The notes below the pieces were generated by a model. That model did no database searches. It saw only the letters and a list, made by a program, of their open reading frames with translations, and was not told the DNA's origin. 64,000 nt of DNA from Mesotaenium endlicherianum. Its lineage: Eukaryota > Streptophyta > Zygnematophyceae > Zygnematales > Mesotaeniaceae. The stretch covers positions 162,184-226,183 of the forward strand of contig WELA01004417.1 of NCBI GenBank assembly GCA_009602735.1. Reading direction: 5' to 3'. Made by a program: the position numbers and the translations under genes. Each line of letters opens with the position of its first letter. Position 1 is the stretch's first letter. This document shows positions 24,276-37,096 of the stretch, piece by piece.

Positions 24276-25714
24276 GTGGGATATTCTTTTTCTTGGGAAG
24301 AACTGAAGCAGCTGACAGAAGAGACCCCAGAAGTCTCAGAGGAACCCGGGGACGGAGAGGAGGAGGAGTCAGAGGAAGACGAGGAGGAAGGCAAGGAGGA
24401 GGACACTAGCCCCGCCGTGATCCTGACACCTGCCACATCCCCTGTAAGGGAGAAGACGGGGTTGGCCCTGCAGCAACTTGCTGAAGAGGAGGATATCACT
24501 TGGCTGGGATCTGCCAGAGGACAAAGCCCATCTCCAGGCACGGAGACCCAGTCAGACAGGGCAGACAGGAGGGCTGCTAGAGAAATAGCCAGAGGCCTGC
24601 CGGCATCTCCCTCGCAGAGAGGGCATGTACCTTTAGCTCATGTCATGCAACATCGTTCTGGGATGCCGGTATATGTACCAATCAGTTTGAGGGATGCCCA
24701 GGAGAAGGCTGCCTCCACTCAGTTTCAAACCGTGCAGGAGGAAACAGCACAGTTACTGCGTTCTCCGCCGAGTCCTTATACGGAACCTCCCTCTTTGACA
24801 CGCTTCAGAAGACCCCAAGACAGGAGGAGGACTGACTCCCCTGACCATTGGGCCCCAGGGGCATCTCCCTCCTAAGGGCAGAGGGCCAAGGGCACAGCAT
24901 GCTGGATGGGAGAGGGATCAGTATTTTCAGTTGGGGAAAGCTATGTACCCTGTGTCAGTGTTGTCGAGGCGACAACATGTTAAGTTGGCGGGATTGTAAT
25001 GAATCAGTGTATTGGTTGATATAATATTCATTTAAATATAACAGTTAAATAAGTTCAGCCTGCTGAACTCTAGTTAATAATCAGTCTGCTGGACTTTATA
25101 TTTAACATCAATTTAATGACTCAGCCGGAAGCAGCAGGCTGAAGTCAGCTTAAGTCAGCTTGCTGACACATTCTTTGACAGCGTGCTGACTCCTGTACTC
25201 GGTAGCAGCGAACTGCCTCAATATGCATCTAATTGTGGTATGCTAGATGAATGGCCAAATGACATCCCTATGATAGATGGCGATTCGGGATGATGGGAGA
25301 TGGCGGTGGATTTGGTTAACCGAAGTCCTACCAACGTGGTTAACTGCCGGGTAGGCGGTGCCATCGCACTGGCCGTTGAACAGTAAACTCATTCCATGTA
25401 TATATGCTAGGCATTGCTCTCGAGTTCGGCATTCGGAAACGAGGCCAACTCTCTTGTACAGCTTACTGAGAGAGATCTGAATCCAAGGCGAGAAGCCATT
25501 GATATGCACTGTCTTCTAACCTTGCTTATGTATGCATTTACTGATTGCATTATTGATGCTAGTTTACTCGCATTTGACTTACGAGTGTTGTTCTCTGCTA
25601 GTGCGTTGTCCTTTTGCCGTTTAACCAATTAACGAAAAATCCATACAGATTACTTGCGGATATAAAGATCTTTATTAATTGTTAATCGCATATTTGGTAA
25701 GTCGATTCATTTCA
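24276..25714 (+). mobile_element. 3' fragment of a second A-family element (extra 3' frame plus LTR)
   Basis: Opposite in strand to the surrounding element D. It carries the end of the A-family extra 3' frame (24276-24875, about 200 residues, with PEVSEEPGD and HVPLAHVMQH), then a purine-containing stretch, then an A LTR at 24995-25714 (TGTAATGAATC to GATTCATTTCA). The rest of the element is absent and no target duplication is obvious, so this is a truncated or rearranged insertion. Confidence 0.7.
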
Positions 25715-25900
25715 GGGCGTGTGCAGGCATGCGCAGGTGTGCAGCTGCGGCCAGGCAAAGTCTCGCCAGCCGCGCACGCGTCGGGTGCGACGGCTGCTTG
25801 CGCGGCTGCCAAGGCTGGCGCAGGTGCGGTTGCTGGGAGGTTGCCAAGTGGCGCCTCCGAATTGCTCGTGGGGTTTCGGGGGAGCGTGGCCGGTCCGGAA

Positions 25901-28332
25901 TCAAGGTCCGTGTCGGCTGCCTCGGGCGCCGCTTGTGACGCCCTCTTCCTGGCGCGTGCGTATGCCGAGGCCCACGCAACGCGAATTGCGTCTGCGCGGG
26001 GGGTTTTGTGCGCAGCCTGAGTTTAAGCCCTGGCTTTGCGCGACCGTGATCGTGCCATCGGCACTCCGTCCGGCGGTCTGGCCGCACAACGTAGTCAGGG
26101 ATGCCCCCCCCTGTCTAGGAATAATGATTACGGCTGCCGGGTCTGCACCGGCCGTGCCGGGTTGCCTGCGCGCGCCACTTGGAAGGACGAAGACGTGTGC
26201 GCAACTGGCGTGCGCAGGTGTTGCTGTGGCTGCCGGGCTACGGTCCCGTAGCTGGTTGCCCGGCAAGCCTCGCGCCGCCGTGTGCGGTGTGAGCGGACGA
26301 GTGAGAGCGTGAGTGTGCGCGTGGCTGCCGACAGGTTCGGCCTTGCCTGCCGGACACGCGGCAAGTGTCAGCGCTTGTTGGATTCTGCTGCTTGCAGCAG
26401 CCAGCAGGGGGCGAGCATTCCGACGTTGCCGGCTGGTGCGTAGATCTGCGCACAGACTGGCGACGCATAGAGCAAGGGACGCTGCAGCCGTGTGTGCTGC
26501 ATTCGTGGTACTCAGCTGGCGAGCGCGCTCCGTCGCGACAGCTGTCGCTGCGCACACTGCCAAAGGCACTGCTGGCGTCAGCAGGGCGGCACAGGCCAGC
26601 GGGGCTGCTGAAGCCTGCGGCAGTGCTGGCGTGTGTGCCGGACCGTCAAGGGGCGCGTCGAGAGCTGCAGCGTCTGTGACGCAGGGTAGCGGGACCACGT
26701 GAGCCTGCAGCCTGCCATCTGGCAGCCCGACCAGACAAGTGCAACGGCTGCTGACGGACATCAGCGCAGAGTGCGCAGGTCTGGAAGAAGCGTCTGCGCA
26801 GACGTCTGCGGCGCTGGTCGCCGTAGCTCTGTCGTGGGGCGGGCGCGTGCGAGGCTGCAGCGCTGCTATAGCGCCAGGTGCCAGCCTCTGGGGCTGCCAC
26901 ATGTTGACATCATGAAAGTGCGCAAGAGCTGCGCAGACGCCAGCTGTCGGAGCTGGAGCGTCGGACAGCGGGACGCGTGCAAAGAGGGCTCCGCACGCAT
27001 CGTAACTGTCGGTGGCAACGAGGCCGCGGAGTTTGGCGATCTCTGCGTTGGCCTCTACAAGGGCGTCGCGGACGTCGTTGTAACTGTAGTAATCGGCTCC
27101 GGGGGTCAGCGCGGCGTCCATCGTAGCCAATGCTGAAGTCATCGAGGGGCGTCCACCCGTGCGAGGGTTACGCATGCCCCGAAATCCTGCTGCTGGCGCA
27201 GGGCCGTCACGAGCGCGTCCTTTCTCGGCGTCGCGCTTCTTCTGCAGGCATACGATTTGCAGGTGGCCGGCCTTGCCACAGTAGGTACAGTCACCGGGCT
27301 TGCCATTCTGCGCAATAGTGCAGTTCTGGCGAGAGTGGCCCGTCTTCCCGCAGGACCAACAGGGGTCGCTCGTCGTGGCGGCCATGGAAATGCGGCCACG
27401 CGGAGCCCCGCGCTGCTGGGTCTGCTGGGACAGCTGAGAGCGCAGGGGCTGCTGCTGTTGCTGGGGCTGGCAAGCCGGAGCTGGGCGCATCGTCGTGGAT
27501 GGCAGCATCAAAGACTTCTGGCGTACGCTCGTGGATGCGAGGCCTACACGGTCGCTAATGTTGCTCCGTGCGGCGGCCAAGCTCTGCTTCTCGACTGAGA
27601 GGTAAGCGTCCTCCAGCGAGTTCTCGGAGCCGATGTGGTAGATGAGAGGGGCCATGGCTCGCTCCCTCAAACGTGGCTCTACGGCGCGCAAGAAGATCTC
27701 CGCTGCCTCGCGGTCAGTGACGGTGCCAACGTCTTGGCAAAGGTGCGTCAAGCGGCGGTACATCATGCGGATTGTCTCGTTCTTGCGGCGGAAGAAGTGG
27801 TGCAGCTCGTACACCTTCTCTTTGGTCGTGGCCTGGAACTCCTTCCTGAGGACGTCCCAGAAGGCCTTGACCGGATCAGCCAGGAGGGTCTCCGTTGGGG
27901 GTTCCCCCACAGGCTCTGCGCGTGCGTAGATTTTGTCGCCCTTCTCACGGAATGTGTCACGGGCCTCGTAGAGGAGATAGCGCATGAGCGTATAGAACAC
28001 GTCGCGCTTAGTGAGCGCGGGCGTCTTAAGCCTCGCGGTCACTAACTCAGCCTCGAACTCTAAGATGGTGTCGTCCAGATCACAGGTTCCTGGTCTGCCG
28101 CTGAAGCGGAAGAAGGAGGACCTGTCAGCCTTGACCTCGTGGTCACCTGCCATGGGACACCAGGAATCGTGGTGAGCCACTGGGAAGACGGCTCAGGGAC
28201 AATCACGGGAAGCACGAGTGCCGGCTGCTCCCCTTCAGAGGGTTCAATGACTGTACTGAGATCGGAGTCTGAGTCTTCTCCACTAACCTCTTTGTAGTAA
28301 GGCTGGTAACCACACCCACTACGGGTAGGCAT
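25901..28332 (-). mobile_element. Element D gag region
   Basis: A long minus-strand frame (759 residues from 28180) has a gag/capsid-like helical part (DPVKAFWDVLRKEFQ, HHFFRRKNETIRMMYRRL, AAEIFLRAVEPRLRERAM) and then two CCHC knuckles: CWSCGKTGHSRQNC and CTYCGKAGHLQIVC. A long Ala/Pro/Thr-rich region follows. An acidic 90-residue frame just upstream (28332-28060) starts MPTRSGCGYQPYY and overlaps it. The knuckle order and position are typical of Gypsy gag. Confidence 0.7.
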
Positions 28333-29396
28333 ACGCTGAAGATTCTAATGGCGTGCAGGCAAAGAGAGTTCTTTTTAGAAGTAAGGAGTGTGTACTCTCC
28401 AGAGTGAGCACCTCAAGACTGTGATCTGGTAGGAAAACAACTAATGAAGTCTGGCCCAAAAGATCACCGGAAGCACATCATCATCTTCAAGAGTAGTCCT
28501 ATGGCAGCGGGTATAAGCTGTGACTTTGCTCACCACTTGTGCAGTTCTTCTAGTGAGTGGAAGCCAGCAATGCTTGCTCTTCACAAGAGAGAGACTAAGT
28601 GGTCCTGAAAACACAAGAGATAAAAGTGTAAGCTTTATTGATAATCTCTGTGACTTACAACTGGCACAATGGGACTTCTAAAAAGATGTTCCTCTAGGGA
28701 CATCTCTAGCACTTATACTCCCGAAAACCCGGCGTCTTATGCGGCGGATCCAATGCATATAGTCACTCTAGGAGGCTCTTTCATGTCCACTAATGTGTAC
28801 AAGGCATGTACTAGCACTCCTATAGGCTAAGCATAACTCAAACCAATCAAAGCAAAGCACGTAAAATATGGTAAGTGTCTCTTATTGGTGGAGCTTACCT
28901 TGGGTAGTTCTACCTAGATAGCGCCTCAAAAGTGAATCTGAAACTTAAGGAAGCTTCCTCAAGGAGTGGGTGAGGCAGTCACCAAGTTATAGCCTCAATG
29001 ATGCACTTATACTATGGAAATGCAAGACTTATGTAGTTTAAAGGGCTCGCGGATTTGTGCGCACAAAGCTAGGGGTCCTTGAGGTCACGAATAGTCAACA
29101 TTGTCACCTTTGGGTGCATTGAGTCACAAGTTGGCCATTTGGTGTGATTCCGCTAGGTGCCGAAAGGAGTGCGACTAGATCGCGTCTATCTCGCTCGATA
29201 ATTAACCAAATGACGCAAAACCGGTGCCATTTGAAAGATGCTTCGACGCGCTACACTTTGGTGACTTGGACTTCTAGAGAAGGTCAACATATGGATGCGT
29301 AAAGTCAATGCAAAGTTGGTCTTCCTAGGTTGATGGTTCGCACAAGTCGAGCTTGGGTTTGCACGTCAACCTTGACTTAATAAATCATGACAAGTA

Positions 29397-29577
29397 TCAA
29401 TGGCTTCTCGCCTTGGATTCAGATATCTCTCAGTAAGAAGTACAAGAGAGTTGACCTCGTTTTTTAGTGCCGAATTCGAGAGCAATACCTAGCATATGCA
29501 CATGGAATGAGTTTACAATTCAACGACAAGAGCGATGGCACCGCCTACCCGGGAGTTAACCACGTTGGTAGGACCTC
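29397..29577 (-). repeat. A1 5' LTR, second piece
   Basis: Continues the A LTR (TCAATGGCTTCTCGCC onward) and stops at GGACCTC, where element G1 begins. The LTR resumes at about 55858 with the bases that should follow. Confidence 0.7.
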
Positions 29578-30338
29578 TGAAAGGGGCAGAGTGTCCTAGT
29601 GGAAGCGTAGTCACTCACGACGAAAAGAACTAGTTTTAGTCATACTATAGAGTGCAACGGCATATCACTAAGAAAGCCTAGGAAATTGACTCAACATTTT
29701 GAGTAGCAAGAAAGTGCTCACAAATGGACTAGGATAAAAGACCTTGTCATTACAAACTCGTAGATATTTACAGAAGTGAAACTGTTAAGAAATGAGAAAG
29801 TTATGGCTATTTATAGTTTTCTGACCTAAGTCCTCCTTTCGAGGCGAGAGGGCCGCTTAGCAACGGATTTTCCTAAGTGTTTGTCAAATTGCCCCTTCCA
29901 AAACATTTGTGAGTAGGCCAGCTCAGTCTCATCTGACGTGTCGGGTCGATTTGACGTCCACATGCATGTATCGAAATATCTAGAATACACTAATTTAGAC
30001 GCGTTAAGCTAATCCGAAACTTCTAGGTAAATTGACCTACTCGGCACTCCGCGTCAGCCAAAATTACGTGAAAATTCAAATTCACTCTAACGGCCCAGAT
30101 CGCTCAACGCTGTCAGTCAATCCGACGGTCGCGCTCACCATGAATTAAGGACAGCCGTTAACCGACTTCAAAACTAATTAAACTTCGAAAATCTATAAGT
30201 CTCTTAATATTGAATACTCAACCAAACTTGATGAACTTTATGTCAAACTGACCAAAACAATGCACTCTACACTACTATGCAATGAAAATATTTTTTCATG
30301 CAACTCAAAAGTGTACTTCATAAAGCTATGACCTTACA
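29578..30338 (-). repeat. G1 3' LTR
   Basis: 761 bases, TG...CA ends, followed by a minus-strand purine tract (GAGGAGGGGGATGA). Confidence 0.8.
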
Positions 30339-33219
30339 TCATCCCCCTCCTCAAGATGGACGTCCTCGACGCATTCTGCAAATAAAGTCTCAACTTACTC
30401 TTACAATGAGTCAAGTTGGCTTTCGGCTCCCAAGTGTTGTCGTCCGCATGGTAGCCTTTCCACTTGACCAGATACTCTTCAACAAATTGTTGACCTTGCT
30501 TGACTCGTCGATCGGAGACAATCGCCTCCAGTTCATACTCCAATACATCACCGATGTCGACCGGTGGAGGCGGTGTAGGTAGTCATCCTGGATGTTCTTC
30601 ATTTGGGGCAACGTATGACCGTAGGTAGGTGACATGGAACACATCATGTATATCCCACTTAAGGGAGCTCAACTTGTAGGCTACTAGATTCACCTGCTTG
30701 AGCACCAAAAATGGACCTGCAAATCCTGCCCGCAATTTCCTCTTGCCCGTGAAAGGTAGATTTTCTGTTGAGAAGAGTACTTTGTAGCCCACATGGAATG
30801 TCACTTCCCTCCGGTGCTTGTTAGCATGCTTGAGTTGCTCTTCTTCTGCCTTCCGTATTGACGTCTTCGCCATGTCCCAAGTCTTGGCCATCTGTTTATA
30901 AATCCTTATGTAGTAGGAACCCGAGTCTCCTTGGCCTTCTCCAACAAGATGTTTCCTGGATGATATACTTCTCTCCCACAAACCATCGTGAATGGTGACT
31001 GCTTGGTTGATCGCTGCATGCTGTTGTTGTAGGCAAACTCCAGTTCTGGCAACTTCTTGTCCCACTCTGACGGGTCTTTCAAAGTGAAACTCCTGAGTAC
31101 CTCTTGCAAAATTCTATTGAGCCTCTCACTCTGCCCGTCTGTTTAAGGGTGATAGGAAGTGCTCATACTCAGCTTGGTCTCCATCAAAGTAAACAGTGAT
31201 CGCCAAAAGTTGCTAGTAATCCTTGGATCCCGATCTGAAACAATCACCTTCGGCAACCCATGTAGCCTGAAAATATGATCAAAGAAGCCGTGCCACATCT
31301 GCTACCGTACAAGTCTCCTTCATGGGAATGAAGTGAGCCATATTGCTGAGTCTATCTAACACAACCCACACTGTATCGTGCCCTTAACCCCTGCCTGGTA
31401 CCAATGTGATGAAGTCCATAGAAATCTGCTCCCAAGGATCCTCTGGAGTATGCAGGGGCTGCAATGTACCTCCCTTCTTTTGATTTGGTGTCTTGTTACG
31501 CTGGCACGCATTGCAACTCCTGATCCATTCCTCGATGTCCTTGTCCATAATTTTCCAACAGTACTCCCGCTTCAGCACGCTTGTCGTCTTCTCGCTTCCA
31601 AAGTGTCCAGCATGTAAGCAATCATGGTGCTCCGCAAGTAGTAAGTCTTGTAGCTCCTTGATGTCAGATACCACTACTCTCTTGGAATCATCATAATACC
31701 ATATGCCGTCCTTCTTCTGCATACTTGAGTTGGACTCAGCTGCTCCACCATTAGCAAACTCTGGGTCCTCCTTGTAACCTCTCTTAAGCTTCTCCTTGAA
31801 GTCCATATTCTCCTTAATGACTGATACAGCTGCAAGGTCTCACCTCCTGGATAAAGCGTCTGCAGGATTGATCTTCCCAGGCAAGTACTCAATCATGTGG
31901 TCAAACTGTTGCAGAAACTCCATCCACCTTGCCTGTCTTGATGTCAACGTTGGTTGCGTCATAAACTTCTCCAAGCTCTTGTGGTTGGTCTTGATGAACA
32001 CCTTTCTTCCGTCCACATAACGTCGCCAAATCCTCAAAGACTGGATAGTAGCCAACATCTCCCGCTCGTGTGCTGCATAGTTTTGCTAAGCAGGACTCAA
32101 CTTCCTGCTCTCATATGCCACAGGTTGCAATCCTTTGCCCTAGTCCTGGAGAAGAATGGCTCCCACTGCGAAATTTGATGCGTCCGTGATGATGGTGAAA
32201 GGAAGCTCTGGACTTGCAATTGGCAACACAGGTGCTTGTGTCAACAATTTCTTAATCTTCTTAAAGGCTTGCTACTCCTTGTTTCCCCATAGCCACTTCT
32301 TATGTTTCTTCAGCATGTCCGTGAGCGGTGCACACACCTTGGCAAATTCTTCAATGAAGCGTCGATAATAATTTGCCATGCCGAGGAAGCTCCCGAGTTG
32401 ATGAATATCAGCAGGTACCGGCCAATCTCTGACTGCTTGCACCTTCTTCTGCTCCATCTTGACTCCTTCAGCTCCCACTATGTGCCCAAGAAACTCGACC
32501 TCCTTGAGATAGAAGTCGCACTTGCTCATCTTCCCATATAGCTTCTGATCTCTCAAGACCCCCAACACCTTCCTTAGATGCTCCACATGCTCCTCCAAGG
32601 TCTTTGAAAGAATCAAGATGTCGTCCAAGAATACCACCACAAACTGGTCCAAGTAGGGTCTGAAGGTACTATTCATCAGCCCCATGAATGTAGCAAGTGC
32701 ATTTGTCAACCCAAAAGGCATGACTGTGAATTCGAAGAAACCATAGCGAGTCCTGAAAGCAGTCTTTTGGACGTCTTCTTCCGCAATTTGTACCTGGTGA
32801 TAGCCAGTCCTCAAATCAATCTTCGAGAAATACTTCGCCCCGACAAGCCTGTCAATCAACTCGTTCACTTGTGGAAGTGGGTACCTGTTCTTGATGGTGA
32901 CCTTGTTGAGTGCCCGGTAGTCGACACATATCCTCATAGTCCCATCCTTCCTTTTCACAGATAAGACAGGCGCGGCAAATAGAGACTTGGGTTGGATGAA
33001 TCTCTTCTCCAATAACTCTGCCAGCTGCTTCTTCAACTTGTCCAACTTTGCAGACGATTGTCAATAGGCGGGTCTTACTGGGGGCTTGCTCCCTGGTTCC
33101 AACTCGATCTTGTGCTCCATAGCTCTTTGTGGAGGTAATCCTGCATGTAGCTCCTCAGGTAACACGCACTTGAACTCCTCCAATAGCGCCTTAATTTGGG
33201 CAGGCATATCAGCAGGCTT
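30339..33219 (-). mobile_element. G1 pol remnants ending in a chromodomain
   Basis: Minus strand. Parts, right to left: the protease-RT linker ([19 protein letters not shown]), RT ([34 protein letters not shown]), RNase H and tether, integrase (CNACQRNKTPNQKKGG onward), and a chromodomain ([30 protein letters not shown]). A chromodomain binds methylated histone H3 and steers integration in this family. Broken. Confidence 0.8.
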
Positions 33220-33299
33220 CACATGCACCCCAAAATGTTCTTTTTTGAACACATAGGTACTTTTTAACGTAAAACACGGCGGTTTAAGCGGAACCACTC

Positions 33300-34560
33300 C
33301 ATTTCTTTTTGAATGGTATGATAAATGTGTTGGTCACACTGTGGCAAAGTTTCAGATTGAAATATGCATTATTGTTGTAGCATTTGCAAATTCAATGAAA
33401 TTGACAAATTTGTGTACAGTGGAGAATTTCTGTTTTTTGGTGCCCTCCACAGGGGTCATTGTGCTCACCACTTCATGCTTAATACTGTTTCAAATGACCT
33501 GAAATTTGGTATGCTTTCAGGCAACACTAACACAAAGTTTAATAAACCAAAAAAAAATATGTATTGTAAAAGAATTGTAAGTTATGGCATTTTAAAGTTC
33601 GACACGTGTCCACTTTTGCACACTTGAAGGTGCTCCCTCCGCAAAGTGCGCCGATTTTGTTGGAATTGCAAGGGGTCTGGTTCATATGCTGCATTATGGT
33701 CCAATGAATCTCCCGTCCAAATTTGACTCTTTTTGGATTAATATTGATTTAATTATGCAACTTCTTAATGATACCTGAAATATGTCAATTAAGCGCAAAA
33801 GTACCATCCCAGGTGTCATTTTGCAAGTCATGGTAGGCCACCCCCAGAGCGCAAGACTCATGTAATGGCTTTGAAACTTCATAGGGGTATACATGACCCT
33901 GTTTGTGACAATCCAGATGAAATAAATTTCCAATCAAATGTGAAAAAATTATAGTCCCTCAAAGTTGGACACGTGTGCAGCTTCGCACACTTAAGACTGA
34001 CACATCCACAAAATGCAGAAACATGGTTCAATATTGAGAAGTATTTTAGCTCATTGACTCAAGTACCCTAATATGAAGTCTCTTCCAAAATCTTGTACTT
34101 AAATATGCACACATGAAGTACTCATGCCACACAATTTGGTATAGTGAAATTTGTCGACGAGTCGTGAATTTTTTTGAATCCTTTGTTGTTTTCTATGTTT
34201 TCATTGCATTATAACTTCTTACTCTTACGGTCTATGTCTCTACAACTTTGCTTTACAAATCATAAGCATACTACAAAACACTAGGATATTGGATTAATTA
34301 TATTTGGTTGTATGTCCAAAGAATTGTGCACTGACAAAGTTGATAAAAAATGACATTGTGAAAAAATTGTACTACTTTTTTTGCACGTTTTCAATTAGCC
34401 TAAGGACCTTACAAGCAAGGTCCTAACTCCCTAAAAATTCGTGTAGCTGTTGTATGAAGGCAACAAAGTAAGGATATACTTTTAAATAAATAAAATCCCA
34501 GTAATTATTTATATGCATTTATTTCAAGATATTTCAAAAAAAAATAAAATCTTATCCTGG
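33300..34560. other. Noncoding left arm of transposon H with internal imperfect repeat
   Basis: AT-rich. A motif GACACGTGT..., then CGCACACTT or TGCACACTT, occurs at about 33600-33650 and again at about 33967-34017, with weaker similarity in front of each. This suggests a diverged direct repeat of roughly 370 bases. No coding potential. Confidence 0.4.
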
Positions 34561-34596
34561 ATTTCGTGCAGGCACTCTTTTTCCTACCAGCCTGGG

Positions 34597-34604
34597 TATA
34601 TATA
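34597..34604 (+). promoter_or_regulatory. Putative TATA box of the H transposase gene
   Basis: TATATATA in a GC-flanked context, 63 bases before the first ATG of the coding region (34667) and about 100 before the next in-frame one. Position fits a plant-type core promoter; not otherwise tested. Confidence 0.4.
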
Positions 34605-36377
34605 CACCCACTGAACAGCTACAGAGTCCTTTTCCATTTGGCAACTTCTGTAGCTGTAGTAACTCCTTGCCTACATCCCTAGAGCCCATCCAATGTTACC
34701 TGCACATCATGACAACCGAAAAGCAACACGATCAACTTGCTAGAATGACCATACCTAGACCTCAACATCATCCTAACCAAACCAGATTGAAGGGCAGATT
34801 TGTGAAGAGCAAGAGTCTCATACCTCAAAATGCAGCCACCATAGTGAGAAAGTCCAGATCTGAGAGTAAATGGAAAGCTACAAAAGTCCTTTTGTTGAAG
34901 AGTACGGAGCAAGTTGCTAAGCTTCAATGCAAGATAGCTGAGAGAATTTCTGGAGCATAAAGGTGAAGTACAGGAGCTGAAGCAAGAAAATGCAGCTTTG
35001 AAAAGACAAGTGCAGTACCTTAAAGCTCAAAGGGTAAAGCCAGCATCACAGCTAGCACCTCCGCGTCGTAGACAACGAGGACTCTGTACAAACATAGCAG
35101 ACAGGTTTGCAAACGATGTCAAGGAGTTTGTGGAAGGTAGATTCAACTCGGACGAGCATATAGCTATGGCAATAGCAAGATATCTCAACAGGAAAGAGAA
35201 TCGGAGTCTGCTAAGTTTGGTCACAGCAGATCTTGACCTGAAGCACACAATTCAAGAGGCAACTTTGAATGAGATACAAAAGCATTGGAATGCTGAGGTG
35301 GGCTTAGCAATCATGTACAGGCTTGGGCTGTCCCAAGAGAAGTACCAGCTCCTCTTGAACCTCCTCTCTAAGAGCTACTGTCGTAAGTCTGGGCTGTGGG
35401 ATCCCAAGCTCTTATCAGATGACATAGCCTACGCCTACCTAAGCTAGCATCCAAGAGAAGCGTAGCAAATTTGAAAATTGAGGTGTATGAGAAGCTGAAG
35501 TGAAAGGGGCAGAGCGCTCCAGTGGAAGCGTAGTAATTCACGAGGAAAGGAACTAGTTGCAATCATACTAAAGAGTGCAGCGGCATATTGCTAAGAGAGC
35601 TTAGGGAAATTACTTGACATTTTGAGTGGCAAGAAACTGCTCACAAATGATGTAGGATGAAAGGCCTTGTCATTACAAACCCGTAGAAATTTACAGAAGT
35701 GAAAATTGATCAGATACAAAGAAGTTATGCCTATTTATAGTTCTCTACGACGGCCGCTCGCCCCTAGACGGGAGGGCCCCTTAGCAACGGATTTTCTGAA
35801 GTGTTTGTCAAATCGTCCCTTCCAAAATATTCGTGAGAAAGCCAGATCAATCTCATCTGACGTGTCGGGTCGATTTGACGTCCACATGCATGCATCGAAA
35901 TATCTAGAATATACTAACTTAGACGCGCTAGGCTAATTCGAAACTTAAAGGTAAATCGACCTAGTCGGCACTCCGCGTCAGCCGAACTTACGTGAAGGTT
36001 CGAATTCACTCTAACGGCCCAGATCGCTCGACGCTGTCAGTCAATCCGACGGTCGCGCTCACCGCAAATTAAGGACAGTCGTCAACCGACCTCAAAACTA
36101 AATAAACTTTGGAAATCCATAACTCTCTCAATACTCGACCAAATTCGATGAACATTATATCAAAATGATCACAAAAATGCACTCTACACTTCTATGCAAT
36201 CAAAACATACTTTCATGAAACTCAAAAATGCACTTTCTAAACCTATGACCTTCCATCATCCCCCTCCTCAAGATGCGACGTCCTCGACGCATTCTGCAAA
36301 TAACGTCTCAACTTACTCTTACATTGAGCCAAGTTGGCTTCTGGCTCCCAAGTGTTGTCGTCCGCAGGGCAGCCTTC

Positions 36378-37096
36378 TGAAATGAATCGACTTACCAAAT
36401 AGGCGATTAACAATTAATAAAGATCTTTATATCAGCAAGTAATCTTTATGGTATTTCCGTTAACTAGTTAAACGGCAAAGGACAATACACTAGCAGAGAA
36501 TAATACTCGTTAGTCAAATGCGAGTAAACTAGCATCAATGATGCAAATTTGTAAACTCATACATAAGCAAGGTTAGAAGACAGTGCGTATCAATGGCTTC
36601 TCGCCTTGGATTCAGAGTTCTCTCAGTAAGCGGTACAAGAGAGTTGGCCTCGTTTCCGAATGCCGAACTCGAGAGCAATGCCTAGCATATGTACATGGAA
36701 TGAGTTTACTGTTCAACGGTCAGTACGATGGCACCGCCTACCCGGGAGTTAACCACGTTGGTAGGACCTCGGTTAACCAAATCCACCGCCATCTCCCATC
36801 ATCCCGAATAGCCATCCATCCTAAGGATGTCATCTGGCCATTCATCTAGCAGGTGGTACTTAGATGCATATCAAGGCAGTTCGCTGCTACCGAGCACGGA
36901 AGTCAGCTGGCTGTCAAACAATGTGTCAGCAAGCTGACTTAAGTTGACTTCAGCCTGCTGCTTTTGGCCGAGTCATTAAACTGATTATTAACTAAAGTTC
37001 AGCAGACTGACTACTAACTAAAGTTCAGCAGGCTGAACTAAATTAACTATTATATTTAAATGAATATTATATCTACTAATATACTGATTCATTACA
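36378..37096 (-). repeat. Solo A-family LTR inside G2
   Basis: 719 bases, TGAAATGAATC to GATTCATTACA, no internal region. Flanks CCTTC (36373-36377) and CCTTT (37097-37101) are a 5-base duplication with one change. The uninterrupted form of the same site is seen in G1 near 30447. Confidence 0.85.

Larger units (their letters stand above)
20538..28382 (-). mobile_element. Gypsy-like element D with DNA methyltransferase and PHD finger, no LTRs seen
   Basis: Reads leftwards. Order of parts: an acidic N-terminal segment (near 28332-28060), gag with two CCHC knuckles, a cytosine-5 DNA methyltransferase, RT and RNase H, integrase, and a C-terminal PHD finger. It sits inside a C LTR. An A-family fragment (24276-25714, opposite strand) is inserted between gag and the methyltransferase. 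Without that it is about 6.4 kb. Coding sequence runs to within about 12 bases of the left end, where a run of seven G abuts the C LTR, and starts about 50 bases from the right end. No terminal repeats or clear target duplication are seen. It is broken, with perhaps four or more breaks plus the insertion. Confidence 0.7.
20402..29392. repeat. Second C-family LTR, split by element D
   Basis: Pieces 20402-20537 and 28383-29392 together match the LTR at 19253-20399, ending ATCATGACA. Only two bases (GC) separate it from the first LTR, so the pair has no internal region left. Confidence 0.7.

Noticed and set aside
24276-24541. The minus-strand frame above 24275 as the start of the methyltransferase
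   Set aside because: That part is antisense to the inserted A-family fragment; methyltransferase resemblance begins only below about 24275.
19253-29392. C-family repeats as the LTRs of element D
   Set aside because: The pieces touching D are internal parts of an LTR, not matching LTR starts and ends; D is inserted within one C LTR.
36378-37096. The 720-base repeat taken as a DNA transposon or MITE, because its ends look like inverted repeats
   Set aside because: TG...CA tips, 5-base duplications, a primer site beside one copy (19031) and a purine tract beside others show that it is an LTR.
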